In this document: positions 24,774 through 31,469 of the stretch, piece by piece
Layout of the letters: every line of letters starts with the position of its first letter
How positions within the stretch are numbered: position 1 is the stretch's first letter
IMG/VR virus record: IMGVR_UViG_3300036832_000393
Span: 1 to 37,161 of that record
Source of the DNA: a virus
Strand: one strand, 5' to 3'
DNA: 37,161 bases
Program-made: the position numbers and the translations under genes
The notes under the pieces: generated by a model
What the model saw: the letters and a program-made list of their open reading frames with translations, nothing else
The model's database searches: none
Told to the model about the DNA's origin: nothing

Positions 24774-24989
24774 ATGAGCATCGAGGGCGCACTGCCACCG
24801 CACCCGCCGCCGCTGGAGCCAACGCCTTCCTACATGGTCAAGGAGATGCTCACGGAGGCGAGCATCGATGCGCTCAACGATGGGCTCGCCGATCATGGCG
24901 TCCATCCTGAGCAGATCATTTCCATTCAGTACAGGCGCATGCAGGGAAGCGCGCGTTATCACGTCTTCTACAAAGGAACGCAGACATGA
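24774..24989 (+). CDS. Hypothetical 71-residue protein
   Basis: It starts at the ATG at 24774, ten bases after the previous stop. The first 18 residues are Pro-rich (PPHPPPLEPTPSY), and the rest looks like a small alpha/beta domain ending YHVFYKGTQT. Its last bases overlap the endolysin start (ATGA). Function unknown. Confidence 0.65.
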   Translation: MSIEGALPPHPPPLEPTPSYMVKEMLTEASIDALNDGLADHGVHPEQIISIQYRRMQGSARYHVFYKGTQT

Positions 24990-26257
24990 GTAGATCCATT
25001 GCCATCAGCTCCGGGCACTCGCAGGATGTGCGCGGCGCAGCAGGCTCGCCGATTCCACCTCAGTGCGACGAGGTCACAGAAGCCAGAAAAATTGTCGACC
25101 GCGTCCACGAACTGCTGCAGCAAGCAAACGTCCCATGCGTAAAATTCCATGACAACGAATCGGATTCGCAGTCTGAGAACTTGGACAGGATCGTTTCATG
25201 GCATAACCAGCAGGATCGTGAGCTCGATATCAGCGTGCACCTAAACGCCGGCGGCAATGATGGCCCGATGGGCGTCGAGGTGCTTTGGATCACGCAGGAA
25301 GAACTTGCATGGCAGATTTCCAACGCTATCGCAGCTGCAGGTCATCTCAAAAACAGAGGAGCAAAGGAGCGCAATGATCTCGCGTTCCTGAACGGGACCG
25401 ATATGCCGGCATGCTTACTCGAGGTGATATTTTGCGATAGTACTGCCGACACGACGCTGCTGAACGAACATCATGAGGCTATATGCACAGCCATAGCGGA
25501 GAGCATTGCAGACGTGAAGATCGGTGAGCCCCCTGCAATCAAGCCACCCGAGCCGCCGATCGAGCCGGCCGAGGAGCAAAGCCGCGTCGATATTCTCGGT
25601 CGCGCCTACGGAGACATTCAGGTCACTATCAATGGGGTGGTCGTGTACGGGCATGCCAGACGCCGCGGTCAGCGTTGTCCGAATGGCGTCGACATGACTG
25701 TCACGATGCAGGGCGACGTCGTCGTCGTGCTGAACGGCGAGGAATTTCGAAATAAACCTGGCCAGGCGCCGCCGCCGGACGAGCTCGAGCCAGAGCCCAA
25801 GCCAGACATCCCTGAGAATCAGCGAGACATCTTCGCAACCACGTTCGGCGGCGAGAAGGACAACGAGTACTCGGCCTATCCGCCATACGACGAAGACGGC
25901 AACGGTCCATATATGGATGACACTAGTCTCTACGTATCGGTGCCGTGGAATATGGAAGACGCAGACCAGCGAGCGCGCGGCGTCAAGGTTTACAATCGAG
26001 CGAATGGCAAGAGCGCGGTTGGCCCAGTGATGGACAAGGGTCCGTGGATGATCGATGACTATTTCGTCGAGGCTGGGACACGGCCGATCGCCGAGCAATG
26101 TTTCAACAATCAAACGCCACTGCCGCGCGGGCCTAACGCTGGCAAGATCCCGACTAATCCCGCGGGCATCGATCTCTCGCCTGGCATGTTCGAAGCACTC
26201 GGCATGGACGACAACGGCGTGGTCGATTTCGAACTGGTCAAAGCCGAGGTCGCCTGA
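24986..26257 (+). CDS. Endolysin: Amidase_3 domain plus double-psi-barrel-like domain
   Basis: 423 residues. The N-terminal 175 is an N-acetylmuramoyl-L-alanine amidase of the Amidase_3 type: ISSGHSQ (first zinc His, residue 11), CDEVTEAR (Glu), DISVHLNAGG (His 85) and LLEVIFCDS (catalytic Glu near 146). After a Pro/Glu-rich linker and a small beta domain (about 200-255), residues about 283-420 (DIFATTFGGEKDNEYSAYPP, VKVYNRANGKSAVGPVMDKG, GIDLSPGMFEALGMD) resemble the RlpA/double-psi beta-barrel fold found in rhizobial phages and their hosts. No signal peptide is present, so release probably needs a holin or similar. It would cut the amide bond between MurNAc and L-Ala at host lysis. Confidence 0.88.
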   Translation: MSRSIAISSGHSQDVRGAAGSPIPPQCDEVTEARKIVDRVHELLQQANVPCVKFHDNESDSQSENLDRIVSWHNQQDRELDISVHLNAGGNDGPMGVEVLWITQEELAWQISNAIAAAGHLKNRGAKERNDLAFLNGTDMPACLLEVIFCDSTADTTLLNEHHEAICTAIAESIADVKIGEPPAIKPPEPPIEPAEEQSRVDILGRAYGDIQVTINGVVVYGHARRRGQRCPNGVDMTVTMQGDVVVVLNGEEFRNKPGQAPPPDELEPEPKPDIPENQRDIFATTFGGEKDNEYSAYPPYDEDGNGPYMDDTSLYVSVPWNMEDADQRARGVKVYNRANGKSAVGPVMDKGPWMIDDYFVEAGTRPIAEQCFNNQTPLPRGPNAGKIPTNPAGIDLSPGMFEALGMDDNGVVDFELVKAEVA

Positions 26258-26380
26258 CGTCATACTGTCATATCGTCGTGGAAAAGTTTTCCGTTTACTA
26301 TTGACGAGGCATTCCCAAGGGGCATTGATGCTTCGGTCGACCGAGGCCCCATCCAACCTACAAATCACAAGGAGCTTTTT
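26258..26380 (+). promoter_or_regulatory. Intergenic region with palindromes upstream of the Pro/Gly-rich gene
   Basis: This gap holds GGAAAAGTTTTCC (26280-26292, 6-nt arms, 1-nt centre), CTATTGACG (a possible -35 element) and TCGGTCGACCGA flanked by GGGGC/GCCCC. There is no good -10 at standard spacing, so a promoter is only possible. Confidence 0.35.
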
Positions 26381-27019
26381 ATGCAGCCGTTCCTCGCTAT
26401 GATTACTCCGATCGGCGCCGCCGGTGGTGGTCCGGTCGATCCTGGGTTCGGTGTTCCAGGATGGCCCGCTCATCCGATTGCACCCGGAGGACCGGGAGGA
26501 CATCCTTCGCATCCTTGGGTGCCGCCTTGGGGCGGTGATCCGGGGTTTGGGGTTCCCGGGTGGCCTGCCCATCCTATCGCGCCCGGTGGCCAGCCCGGAC
26601 ATCCGGCACATCCAATCTATTGGCCGCCCGGAATTTGGGGCGGCGGCAATGTGCCAATGCCGACACCGCCGATCTATTTGCCTCCGGGTGGTGGTCAACC
26701 GCCGGGGATTTGGGGCGGAAGGCCGCCGCCCTTTGTCGATATCGGTGGGCCGGGACCGCAGCCGAGCCCCGGCTGGCCTCCAGTCGCGATGCCGCCAATC
26801 TATCTTCCGCCCGGTGAAGAAGTCCCGCCTGAAGGCTCAGGCAATTCGCCAGCACATCCAATCTACATCCCGCCGCCGCATGGACAGCAACCGGGCGGCG
26901 GCAAGTTCTTGGTCCATGTATATGTCCCCGGTGTCGGTGGCGTATGGTTCCTGATCGAAGCGCCTCCGACTCCCACACACCCGATACAGACACCGCCTGA
27001 GACTGGACCCAAGACCTGA
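26381..27019 (+). CDS. Pro/Gly-rich repeat protein with HPI motifs
   Basis: 212 residues with a strong Shine-Dalgarno (AAGGAG). A repeated unit GFGVPGWPAHPIAPGG occurs twice in the first 70 residues, followed by variants (HPAHPIYWPPGIWGGG, PPIYLPPGGGQPPGIWGG, PPIYLPPGEE, HPIYIPPP). The last 45 residues (KFLVHVYVPGVGGVWFLIEA) form a short non-repetitive end. There is no signal peptide or membrane segment. Low complexity prevents family assignment. It is an extended protein, perhaps structural or cell-wall-associated. It is read toward a terminator and a convergent minus-strand operon. Confidence 0.75.
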   Translation: MQPFLAMITPIGAAGGGPVDPGFGVPGWPAHPIAPGGPGGHPSHPWVPPWGGDPGFGVPGWPAHPIAPGGQPGHPAHPIYWPPGIWGGGNVPMPTPPIYLPPGGGQPPGIWGGRPPPFVDIGGPGPQPSPGWPPVAMPPIYLPPGEEVPPEGSGNSPAHPIYIPPPHGQQPGGGKFLVHVYVPGVGGVWFLIEAPPTPTHPIQTPPETGPKT

Positions 27020-27089
27020 ACGCGCCGGGACGATCGGCAGGAGCGACGGCATGACCGTCGTGCCGACCGCCGCGACTAAGCAATAAAAA

Positions 27090-27114
27090 GCGGGGCACCG
27101 ACATGGTGCCCCGC
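27090..27114 (-). terminator. Rho-independent terminator for the minus-strand operon
   Basis: A perfect 10-bp stem, GCGGGGCACC/GGTGCCCCGC, with a 5-nt loop. On the minus strand it is followed by TTTTTATT, a good U-run, so it ends transcripts of the 27164-28116 genes. On the plus strand it is followed only by ATCATTTC, so it is at best weakly bidirectional. Confidence 0.85.
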
Positions 27115-27126
27115 ATCATTTCAGGT

Positions 27127-27142
27127 TGTCATCTATTGACAG
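27127..27142. repeat. Near copy of the 654-670 inverted repeat
   Basis: TGTCATCTATTGACAG differs at one position from TGTCAACTATTGACAG at 655-670. The mutual 5-nt arms are TGTCA/TGACA. It lies between the terminator at 27.1 kb and the stop codon of the minus-strand gene at 27164, again at a convergent junction. Confidence 0.55.
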
Positions 27143-27163
27143 CGGACAACAGCCGTAGATCGC

Positions 27164-27610
27164 TTATTTCCTCGCTTCCATCTCCGCTCTGAAATCATCC
27201 GGCGTTCGCCGGCGTTTCCGTTTCGGCTCAGCCCCATCCGATGCCCTTGCAGGTGCTGCGGTCGGGGCGGGAGGGGGACCGGCCTCGGTCCTGTGTTCCG
27301 CCGAGGTCGGTTTCTTCTCCCCGAATGTCGGAACCTTATCGTTGAGCGGAGCTGCCACCGGCTTGGCGGCGACCGCCGTGATCAGCGCAGGCACGGCCGA
27401 CGCGGTCGGGCCTCCGTTGTGGGTGGCGATCGCCAGGCGGTCGAGCTTCTCGAGCCGCTTGCCGCTGCGGGTCACGGTGCGGATCTGGAGGTCGATCCGC
27501 TTTTCCCGCCGGACGAATGCTGCGAGCATCTGTTCCCGCTTGTCTCGCATCCGGTTAAGAAGCGCGACTTCGGCATTGTGCTTGCGTCGGGCTCGTTCTA
27601 GTCTGTCCAT
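27164..27610 (-). CDS. Basic coiled-coil protein of unknown function
   Basis: 148 residues from the ATG at 27610, with AAGGA eight bases upstream; the open frame continues further up but shows no similar support. Residues 1-60 are Arg/Lys/Glu-rich helix (LERARRKHNAEVALLNRMRD), then an Ala/Pro linker, and the end is strongly basic (RKRRRTPDDFRAEMEARK). Such composition fits a nucleic-acid-binding protein, but no family is recognised. It lies downstream of the papain-like gene. Confidence 0.65.
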   Translation of the reverse strand: MDRLERARRKHNAEVALLNRMRDKREQMLAAFVRREKRIDLQIRTVTRSGKRLEKLDRLAIATHNGGPTASAVPALITAVAAKPVAAPLNDKVPTFGEKKPTSAEHRTEAGPPPAPTAAPARASDGAEPKRKRRRTPDDFRAEMEARK

Positions 27611-27647
27611 GGTCTTTGTCCTTGAGGTAGGTTGGTTGACGAAAGGG

Positions 27648-27673
27648 CCCCGGAGTGTTTCCGCACTCCGAGG
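27648..27673 (-). other. Intercistronic hairpin
   Basis: CCTCGGAGTG/CACTCCGGGG on the minus strand forms a 10-bp stem (one T-G pair) with a CGGAAA loop, between the stop of the 144-residue gene and the start of the 148-residue gene. There is no U-run, so RNA stability or partial termination is more likely than full termination. Confidence 0.6.
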
Positions 27674-27681
27674 CCTCTTCC

Positions 27682-28116
27682 TTACTTTTGGTAATATCCG
27701 TAGACACACCGTGTCCCGTCTCTCGACGGATCGAATGTGTCGTGGATGACGCCATCGATCACGGCGACCATGTGACCGCTGACGCTGACGACTAATCTTC
27801 CTTTCGGAAGTTCATCGCTGCGAAGATGCACTTTGCATCCGCTGCCGATAGTCATGGTCGGGAACCAATTAAATCCAAGCGAAGTCATGTAGTCGTTGAA
27901 CCACTTTCGCTTGGTATTGATTCCGTTGCGGGCGCTCGCAGACCGTTTCTTGGTCCGCTTGCTCGCGCGCTGGGCGCCAGTCTCGCCGGCGAGCTTGTCG
28001 TACACTTCCGCGTACGGCAGTCCCGCTGCGATGGCGACGGCGCGGGTAACACAGTCGCCTGCCTTACCCTTGTATCCGGCGGCCTCTCGACCGCCGTCGT
28101 CGTATTGCCATTCCAT
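27682..28116 (-). CDS. Papain-like fold candidate (DCxxRA...GHMVAV...D)
   Basis: 144 residues from the ATG at 28116 (MEWQYDDGGREAAGYKGKAG), with AAAGGAAAA upstream. GDCVTRAVAIAAG carries a candidate nucleophile Cys, VSVSGHMVAVIDG a candidate His, and HDTFDPSRDGTRCVYGYY the third polar residue. The order Cys-His-Asp and the spacing resemble small cysteine-peptidase-like proteins common in phages of Rhizobiales. The central region is very basic (ASKRTKKRSASARNG). Activity is untested; it could be a non-catalytic relative. It is read from the extended -10 promoter at 28.2 kb. Confidence 0.72.
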   Translation of the reverse strand: MEWQYDDGGREAAGYKGKAGDCVTRAVAIAAGLPYAEVYDKLAGETGAQRASKRTKKRSASARNGINTKRKWFNDYMTSLGFNWFPTMTIGSGCKVHLRSDELPKGRLVVSVSGHMVAVIDGVIHDTFDPSRDGTRCVYGYYQK

Positions 28117-28208
28117 AGTGACTTTTCCTTTCGAGGTTTTTGCATCCTGGGTTAGTAGGCCCGCTCTCGGTGCCACCCATTAGGAATTCCCAGATCAGCA
28201 ATGACATT

Positions 28209-28217
28209 ATTATAGCA
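28209..28217 (-). promoter_or_regulatory. Extended -10 promoter for the leftward operon
   Basis: On the minus strand this reads TGCTATAAT, a consensus -10 with the TGn extension. No good -35 is present at 17 bp, as expected for extended -10 promoters. It lies about 95 bp upstream of the ATG at 28116. Confidence 0.5.
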
Positions 28218-28263
28218 ACGCTAGTTTGGAATTTCTTACTTATCGATTTTCGAGTTGTTGCTA

Positions 28264-28356
28264 CGATCTACAAATCGATAGTTTGGTAGGAATTTTATGA
28301 GCAACAACAAATGTAACAATTCGTGATAAGTGACACTTTTCCGAATTTGTAGATCG
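28264..28356. repeat. 12-nt inverted repeat pair, 69 bp apart
   Basis: CGATCTACAAAT at 28264-28275 is the exact reverse complement of ATTTGTAGATCG at 28345-28356. The spacing suits DNA looping by a dimeric repressor better than an RNA hairpin. Confidence 0.65.
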
Positions 28357-28445
28357 CGATTTGATCAAATACTTAGCTGCCAATTCGGCGAAATTACTGA
28401 ATGGTTACGTGGAGAATATTTCTCTTTTGAGCTGAGGAGGAGACC

Positions 28446-28907
28446 ATGAGTGGATCAGGATTGGTGCAATTTGCCATCAACATCGTGGCCCTGTTGGCGG
28501 CGGGCGCGATCTTCTTTTTGGCCATCGACAAAGTGGCGCCGGACGCTTTCTTCGCCAAGATCGCCAAGATCGCTATCGGTGCGCTGTTGCTGATCGCCGT
28601 GATCGTCACCATTGCTGCAGTATTTGGCATGGGTGGCGGCGTCGCCATCTCACCGTTGGGCGTTGTGTGGTTTGCGGTCGCGGTGATCGTCGCCGTCGTG
28701 ATCCTCTACATTATCAATCTGGTGATCGATTGGATCGGGGCGAATATGGGCGGTGGACCGTGGATTGTGCCGGTCAAATATATCCTCGGCGCGATAGTGC
28801 TGATCGGCCTACTGATCGCCGCTGCCGATACTCTGTTCGGTTATCGGGTTGTCGGCGGGCGGGTGTCGATGACGCCGCCCTTTCGGATCGCGCTCAACCT
28901 ATCCTGA
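28446..28907 (+). CDS. Four-helix membrane protein (possible holin)
   Basis: 153 residues with a strong Shine-Dalgarno (GAGGAGGAG). Four hydrophobic segments lie at about 7-27, 38-60, 70-92 and 109-130, separated by short polar loops. No family recognised. It is the only gene between the control region and a strong terminator, so it is monocistronic. A holin is one possibility given the lack of any other clear candidate near the endolysin, but it is separately transcribed, and a superinfection or envelope protein is equally possible. Confidence 0.75.
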   Translation: MSGSGLVQFAINIVALLAAGAIFFLAIDKVAPDAFFAKIAKIAIGALLLIAVIVTIAAVFGMGGGVAISPLGVVWFAVAVIVAVVILYIINLVIDWIGANMGGGPWIVPVKYILGAIVLIGLLIAAADTLFGYRVVGGRVSMTPPFRIALNLS

Positions 28908-29018
28908 CGCGCCGATAGCGCCGCTGCCGCCGCCTATCTGCAGCAATTGCTGAAGAGTTCCGCGTCGCGCTTCGTGCGCGGAAGGCCGCACCACAGCGCG
29001 GTCGATGCCCTCCCCACT

Positions 29019-29045
29019 AGCCCCGGCTCACACCGGGGCTTTTTT
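29019..29045 (+). terminator. Rho-independent terminator after the membrane protein
   Basis: AGCCCCGG/CCGGGGCT, 8-bp stem, 6-nt loop, then TTTTTT. It ends the plus-strand transcript. The T-run touches the stop codon of the convergent minus-strand gene. Confidence 0.9.
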
Positions 29046-29286
29046 AATGCTCGCGCGGGATGTCTTGGAAACGTGTTTGCTGCAACAGCGTGATCAGATC
29101 GCGGGATAAAGCGCCGGTATCGTCTAGGCGGCGAATTGCCACCACTATGCCCATCAGACACGCAGCGACCACCGTCAATTCATCAATGATGTCGTGCTCA
29201 TTAATGGCATCATTCATCACCTTTTCAATCCCCTTCGCGATCGTATTGTAAACCTCAAAAGGCACCTCGCGTCGTTCCTCACTCAT
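29044..29286 (-). CDS. Hypothetical 80-residue protein
   Basis: It starts at the ATG at 29286 (SEERREVPFEVYNTIAKGIE). The middle (IIDELTVVAACLMGIVVAIR) is moderately hydrophobic and helical, perhaps buried rather than membrane-spanning, and the end is polar. It is the last gene of a seven-gene minus-strand operon. No family recognised. Confidence 0.6.
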   Translation of the reverse strand: MSEERREVPFEVYNTIAKGIEKVMNDAINEHDIIDELTVVAACLMGIVVAIRRLDDTGALSRDLITLLQQTRFQDIPREH

Positions 29287-29303
29287 GGTACGGTGAACCT
29301 CAT

Positions 29304-29453
29304 TTATCGTAGCATCCACACCGCGAGCCCAAACAATGCCGCGCCGAGCGACATGCCTATGATGGCGACTGCTAAGCCAAGCAGCATCAGTTGCCAGCCT
29401 TGGCGGCGGCTCATCCAACTATCAATCCGACCGATCGGTACTCGTTCGCTCAT
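29304..29453 (-). CDS. 49-residue single-span membrane protein
   Basis: ATG at 29453 to TAA. Translation begins MSERVPIGRIDSWMSRRQGW and continues with a 25-residue hydrophobic segment (LMLLGLAVAIIGMSLGAALF) to the end (GLAVWMLR). The start overlaps the end of the helix-turn-helix gene by 32 bases. The short basic cytoplasmic part and single helix resemble small phage lysis or exclusion proteins, but no family is recognised. Confidence 0.6.
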   Translation of the reverse strand: MSERVPIGRIDSWMSRRQGWQLMLLGLAVAIIGMSLGAALFGLAVWMLR

Positions 29454-30102
29454 TTGCCTTTCGCCATTCCTGTGCGGCGTCGAACGTAATCAGGCGGTTT
29501 CGACCGCCGTAAATCATTGCCGGCGCTTTACCCTGTTTCTGCATTTTTGAAAAAGTGGCACGAGATAATCGATGCGCCTTACAGAATTCGGCTACTGTAT
29601 ATACAGGTGCTGGCGGCGTTGTCGGCAAACCGCGCGCGATATTAATTGCTCGTTGGACATCTGGAAGCAGATCGCGCAGACGCGCGAAATAAATCATGTT
29701 GCGTGCCGCTTCAAGCAATTCAACCGTTGCAGCCAACGCCTGGGCTTTTTGAAATGGATTCCAGTCATTGTGTGCGCGCAATAACTCGCCATGTGTTTGT
29801 AAATGAAATACCCTGCGATATGCGGTTAGAGATTGATACCAAAGAGCATCAGCATCGCCATCAGTCCGATCTTTCGCGAAGAATGCTTCATTTTCCTTAT
29901 CGATTTCCTGCTGCCATCTAGCAATCCGCAGTTCGTTATTTTCTAATTCCTCAACGATCCTACGTTTGTAGGCGAGATGCGCGGCTTGGACAGCGGATCG
30001 CCCACGTGTACGCTCACCGAATAGCTGGAGACGCTCTCGCTCTCTCTCAGCCTGCCCACGCAATTCCTCATAGCGTTTGTCAATGCTGCTGGTCATGTTC
30101 AC
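29422..30102 (-). CDS. Coiled-coil protein with C-terminal helix-turn-helix
   Basis: 226 residues from GTG 30102; an in-frame ATG follows at 30096. Residues 1-75 are a charged coiled coil (ELRGQAERERERLQLFGERT). A helical middle follows. Residues about 166-215 (YTVAEFCKAHRLSRATFSKM, then NRLITFDAAQEWRK) are an excisionase/MerR-like winged helix. It probably binds DNA as a regulator, with the coiled coil for oligomerisation. It overlaps the neighbours on both sides. The codons are somewhat richer in A/T than the flanking virion genes. Confidence 0.72.
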   Translation of the reverse strand: MNMTSSIDKRYEELRGQAERERERLQLFGERTRGRSAVQAAHLAYKRRIVEELENNELRIARWQQEIDKENEAFFAKDRTDGDADALWYQSLTAYRRVFHLQTHGELLRAHNDWNPFQKAQALAATVELLEAARNMIYFARLRDLLPDVQRAINIARGLPTTPPAPVYTVAEFCKAHRLSRATFSKMQKQGKAPAMIYGGRNRLITFDAAQEWRKANERTSTDRSD

Positions 30103-30248
30103 ATACGGTGGATGTGCTGCATGAAGAAGTCACGCTTCGCGATCTCCATGAAGACCGCGCGCGTATCAGGCGGCAACGGATTGAGCTTGGCCCAGCTCAC
30201 CATCAGGACGGCGATGGCGAGCGGCAGCATCGGGGCGATCCGGGTCAT
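30099..30248 (-). CDS. 49-residue membrane or exported protein
   Basis: It starts at ATG 30248 (MTRIAPMLPLAIAVLMVSWA), a short hydrophobic segment, and ends in a charged helix (FMEIAKRDFFMQHIHRM). Start and stop overlap the adjacent genes by four bases each. Function unknown. Confidence 0.55.
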   Translation of the reverse strand: MTRIAPMLPLAIAVLMVSWAKLNPLPPDTRAVFMEIAKRDFFMQHIHRM

Positions 30249-30439
30249 GTCTTCGCCAGGTTGAGCAGGGCTTGGCCCATCTGCTTTGCTTGCTCGCGCG
30301 GGATCAGCCAAGTGATGTCGATGTGCTCTGGGTGTTGGATGCGGATAAAGATGTGCTCCGACCCGTCGAACCTCACCTTGCCGACCTTCCAGCGCGGGTC
30401 GAGTGCGGCCTGAAGTATCTTCTCGTCATCGATGCTCAT
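30245..30439 (-). CDS. Hypothetical 64-residue protein
   Basis: SIDDEKILQAALDPRWKVGK, then a beta-rich stretch (RFDGSEHIFIRIQHPEHI), then an amphipathic helix (REQAKQMGQALLNLAKT). Four-base overlaps with neighbours indicate coupled translation. No family recognised. Confidence 0.62.
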   Translation of the reverse strand: MSIDDEKILQAALDPRWKVGKVRFDGSEHIFIRIQHPEHIDITWLIPREQAKQMGQALLNLAKT

Positions 30440-30771
30440 GATGCGGCCCGGCCGCCTTTGATGAGCCGCACCGAGGCTCGCTTCGGCGCCCGCAGCACGG
30501 CGCGGAGATCGATCTGGGTCTCACCGCAAGCCAGCAGCACAGCGGCGACCGTCGCGAACTGCGGCCGGCGGGTCTTCCCGTGAAACCAACCGTAAAGTGT
30601 GGTCGGTGCCACACCAGAGGCCGTGGCGACCTTGCTGGGACCGCCGCCATCGCCGTAGACGCGCGTCCTCATGAAATCGACGATTGGATCGCGATCCACA
30701 AAATTGTAGCTTCGATAGGTGCGCAGCGCGCCTCGGTCTGGTTTACGGTGTGCCATATGTGCCGTCCGCAA
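30436..30771 (-). CDS. Helix-turn-helix DNA-binding regulator
   Basis: 111 residues from 30771, or 106 from the ATG at 30756. The segment GGPSKVATASGVAPTTLYGW, then FHGKTRRPQFATVAAVLLAC, is a canonical XRE-like helix-turn-helix. The flanks are basic. It probably binds operators in this region. It overlaps the upstream winged-helix gene by about 29 bases. Confidence 0.75.
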   Translation of the reverse strand: MRTAHMAHRKPDRGALRTYRSYNFVDRDPIVDFMRTRVYGDGGGPSKVATASGVAPTTLYGWFHGKTRRPQFATVAAVLLACGETQIDLRAVLRAPKRASVRLIKGGRAAS

Positions 30772-31093
30772 ATTTCTTAAGCAGCTTCTTTTCGACGAGC
30801 ATGTAGATTGCGGAGTTGGCCGCTTTATCTTTCATGCCTCTGCGCTCGGCCTCGGCGCGTATTTCGCTATGGCGAAGCCGCCTGCCGGATGACGTCATGA
30901 ATTTGAGGATCCTTGCGCCGACGGTGTCCTTACCTGGTTGATAGTCGCCGTTTGGTGCGCGGGTTCGGGCCTGCTTGCCCTCGGCCGGCTCGAGCTTGTC
31001 ATAGCCGACCATCGGGGCCCAGTCCGGCAAGGTTTCGATCAGCTGCCCCAGCTTGGTGATTGGGACGCGCAGCCGAACGTCAATGAATTTCAT
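30743..31093 (-). CDS. Winged-helix-like protein, first gene of the minus-strand operon
   Basis: 116 residues. The ATG at 31093 has the recurring leader AAGGATAGACCACATG. The N-terminal half is short beta sequence (FIDVRLRVPITKLGQLIETL). The C-terminal half (GARILKFMTSSGRRLRHSEI, RAEAERRGMKDKAANSAIYM, LVEKKLLKKFADGTYG) is a clear winged-helix layout. It probably acts in regulation. It diverges from the plus-strand gene at 31185, with 91 bp between. Confidence 0.7.
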   Translation of the reverse strand: MKFIDVRLRVPITKLGQLIETLPDWAPMVGYDKLEPAEGKQARTRAPNGDYQPGKDTVGARILKFMTSSGRRLRHSEIRAEAERRGMKDKAANSAIYMLVEKKLLKKFADGTYGTP

Positions 31094-31184
31094 GTGGTCT
31101 ATCCTTAGTTATAGAGGCCCTCCCCCTAGTGCGAATCTCAATCTTGTGATTAACGTCGTACCTTGTCAACCACAGGTTACCGGC

Positions 31185-31469
31185 ATGGTCGTAAAAGTCG
31201 AATTTGTTCCAACGCTGCGAATGCGATGGGTTGAGCCCAACGGCCGCGACTTTGGTGACAATCTAGCTTTCCGCGATTGGTATCTCTCACGGTCGCATCG
31301 TGAGCAATTGCGCATAATGAAACGACCGAATGGCACCCTGACTGCTCGCGAATGTTTCCGCTTGTGGCGTTACCTCGGTCGCACTGATCCGGTGCCGAAA
31401 GCACTGACGATCTATCTCAATAAGCCTGATTTATTGAAAATGTTGGACGACGACCCGAAGGTCACGTGA
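31185..31469 (+). CDS. Hypothetical 94-residue protein
   Basis: It starts at ATG 31185; the frame is open upstream, but the leftward promoter and gene start lie there. Trp/Arg-rich N-terminal region (MRWVEPNGRDFGDNLAFRDW), then a helical part (TARECFRLWRYLG) and a polar end. No family recognised. First gene of a five-gene plus-strand operon. Confidence 0.6.
   Translation: MVVKVEFVPTLRMRWVEPNGRDFGDNLAFRDWYLSRSHREQLRIMKRPNGTLTARECFRLWRYLGRTDPVPKALTIYLNKPDLLKMLDDDPKVT

Larger units (their letters stand above)
28117..28445. promoter_or_regulatory. AT-rich divergent control region with operator-like repeats
   Basis: About 330 bp without a gene between divergent transcripts, much richer in A/T than the flanks. 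It contains the extended -10 above, a 12-nt perfect inverted repeat (28264-28275 with 28345-28356), a 9-nt inverted repeat TATCGATTT/AAATCGATA (28241-28249 with 28272-28280), a direct repeat TAGTTTGG (28222-28229, 28279-28286), each followed closely by GGAATTT, and the palindrome TTGATCAA (28361-28368). Overall it looks like an operator cluster for a phage regulator. Confidence 0.6.

Noticed and set aside
25415-26698. 427-codon minus-strand frame opposite the endolysin and Pro-rich gene
   Set aside because: Antisense shadow. The plus-strand endolysin has zinc ligands and domain motifs.
26424-26954. Alternative plus frame inside the Pro/Gly-rich gene
   Set aside because: The frame at 26381 has a strong Shine-Dalgarno and periodic protein repeats; this frame has neither.
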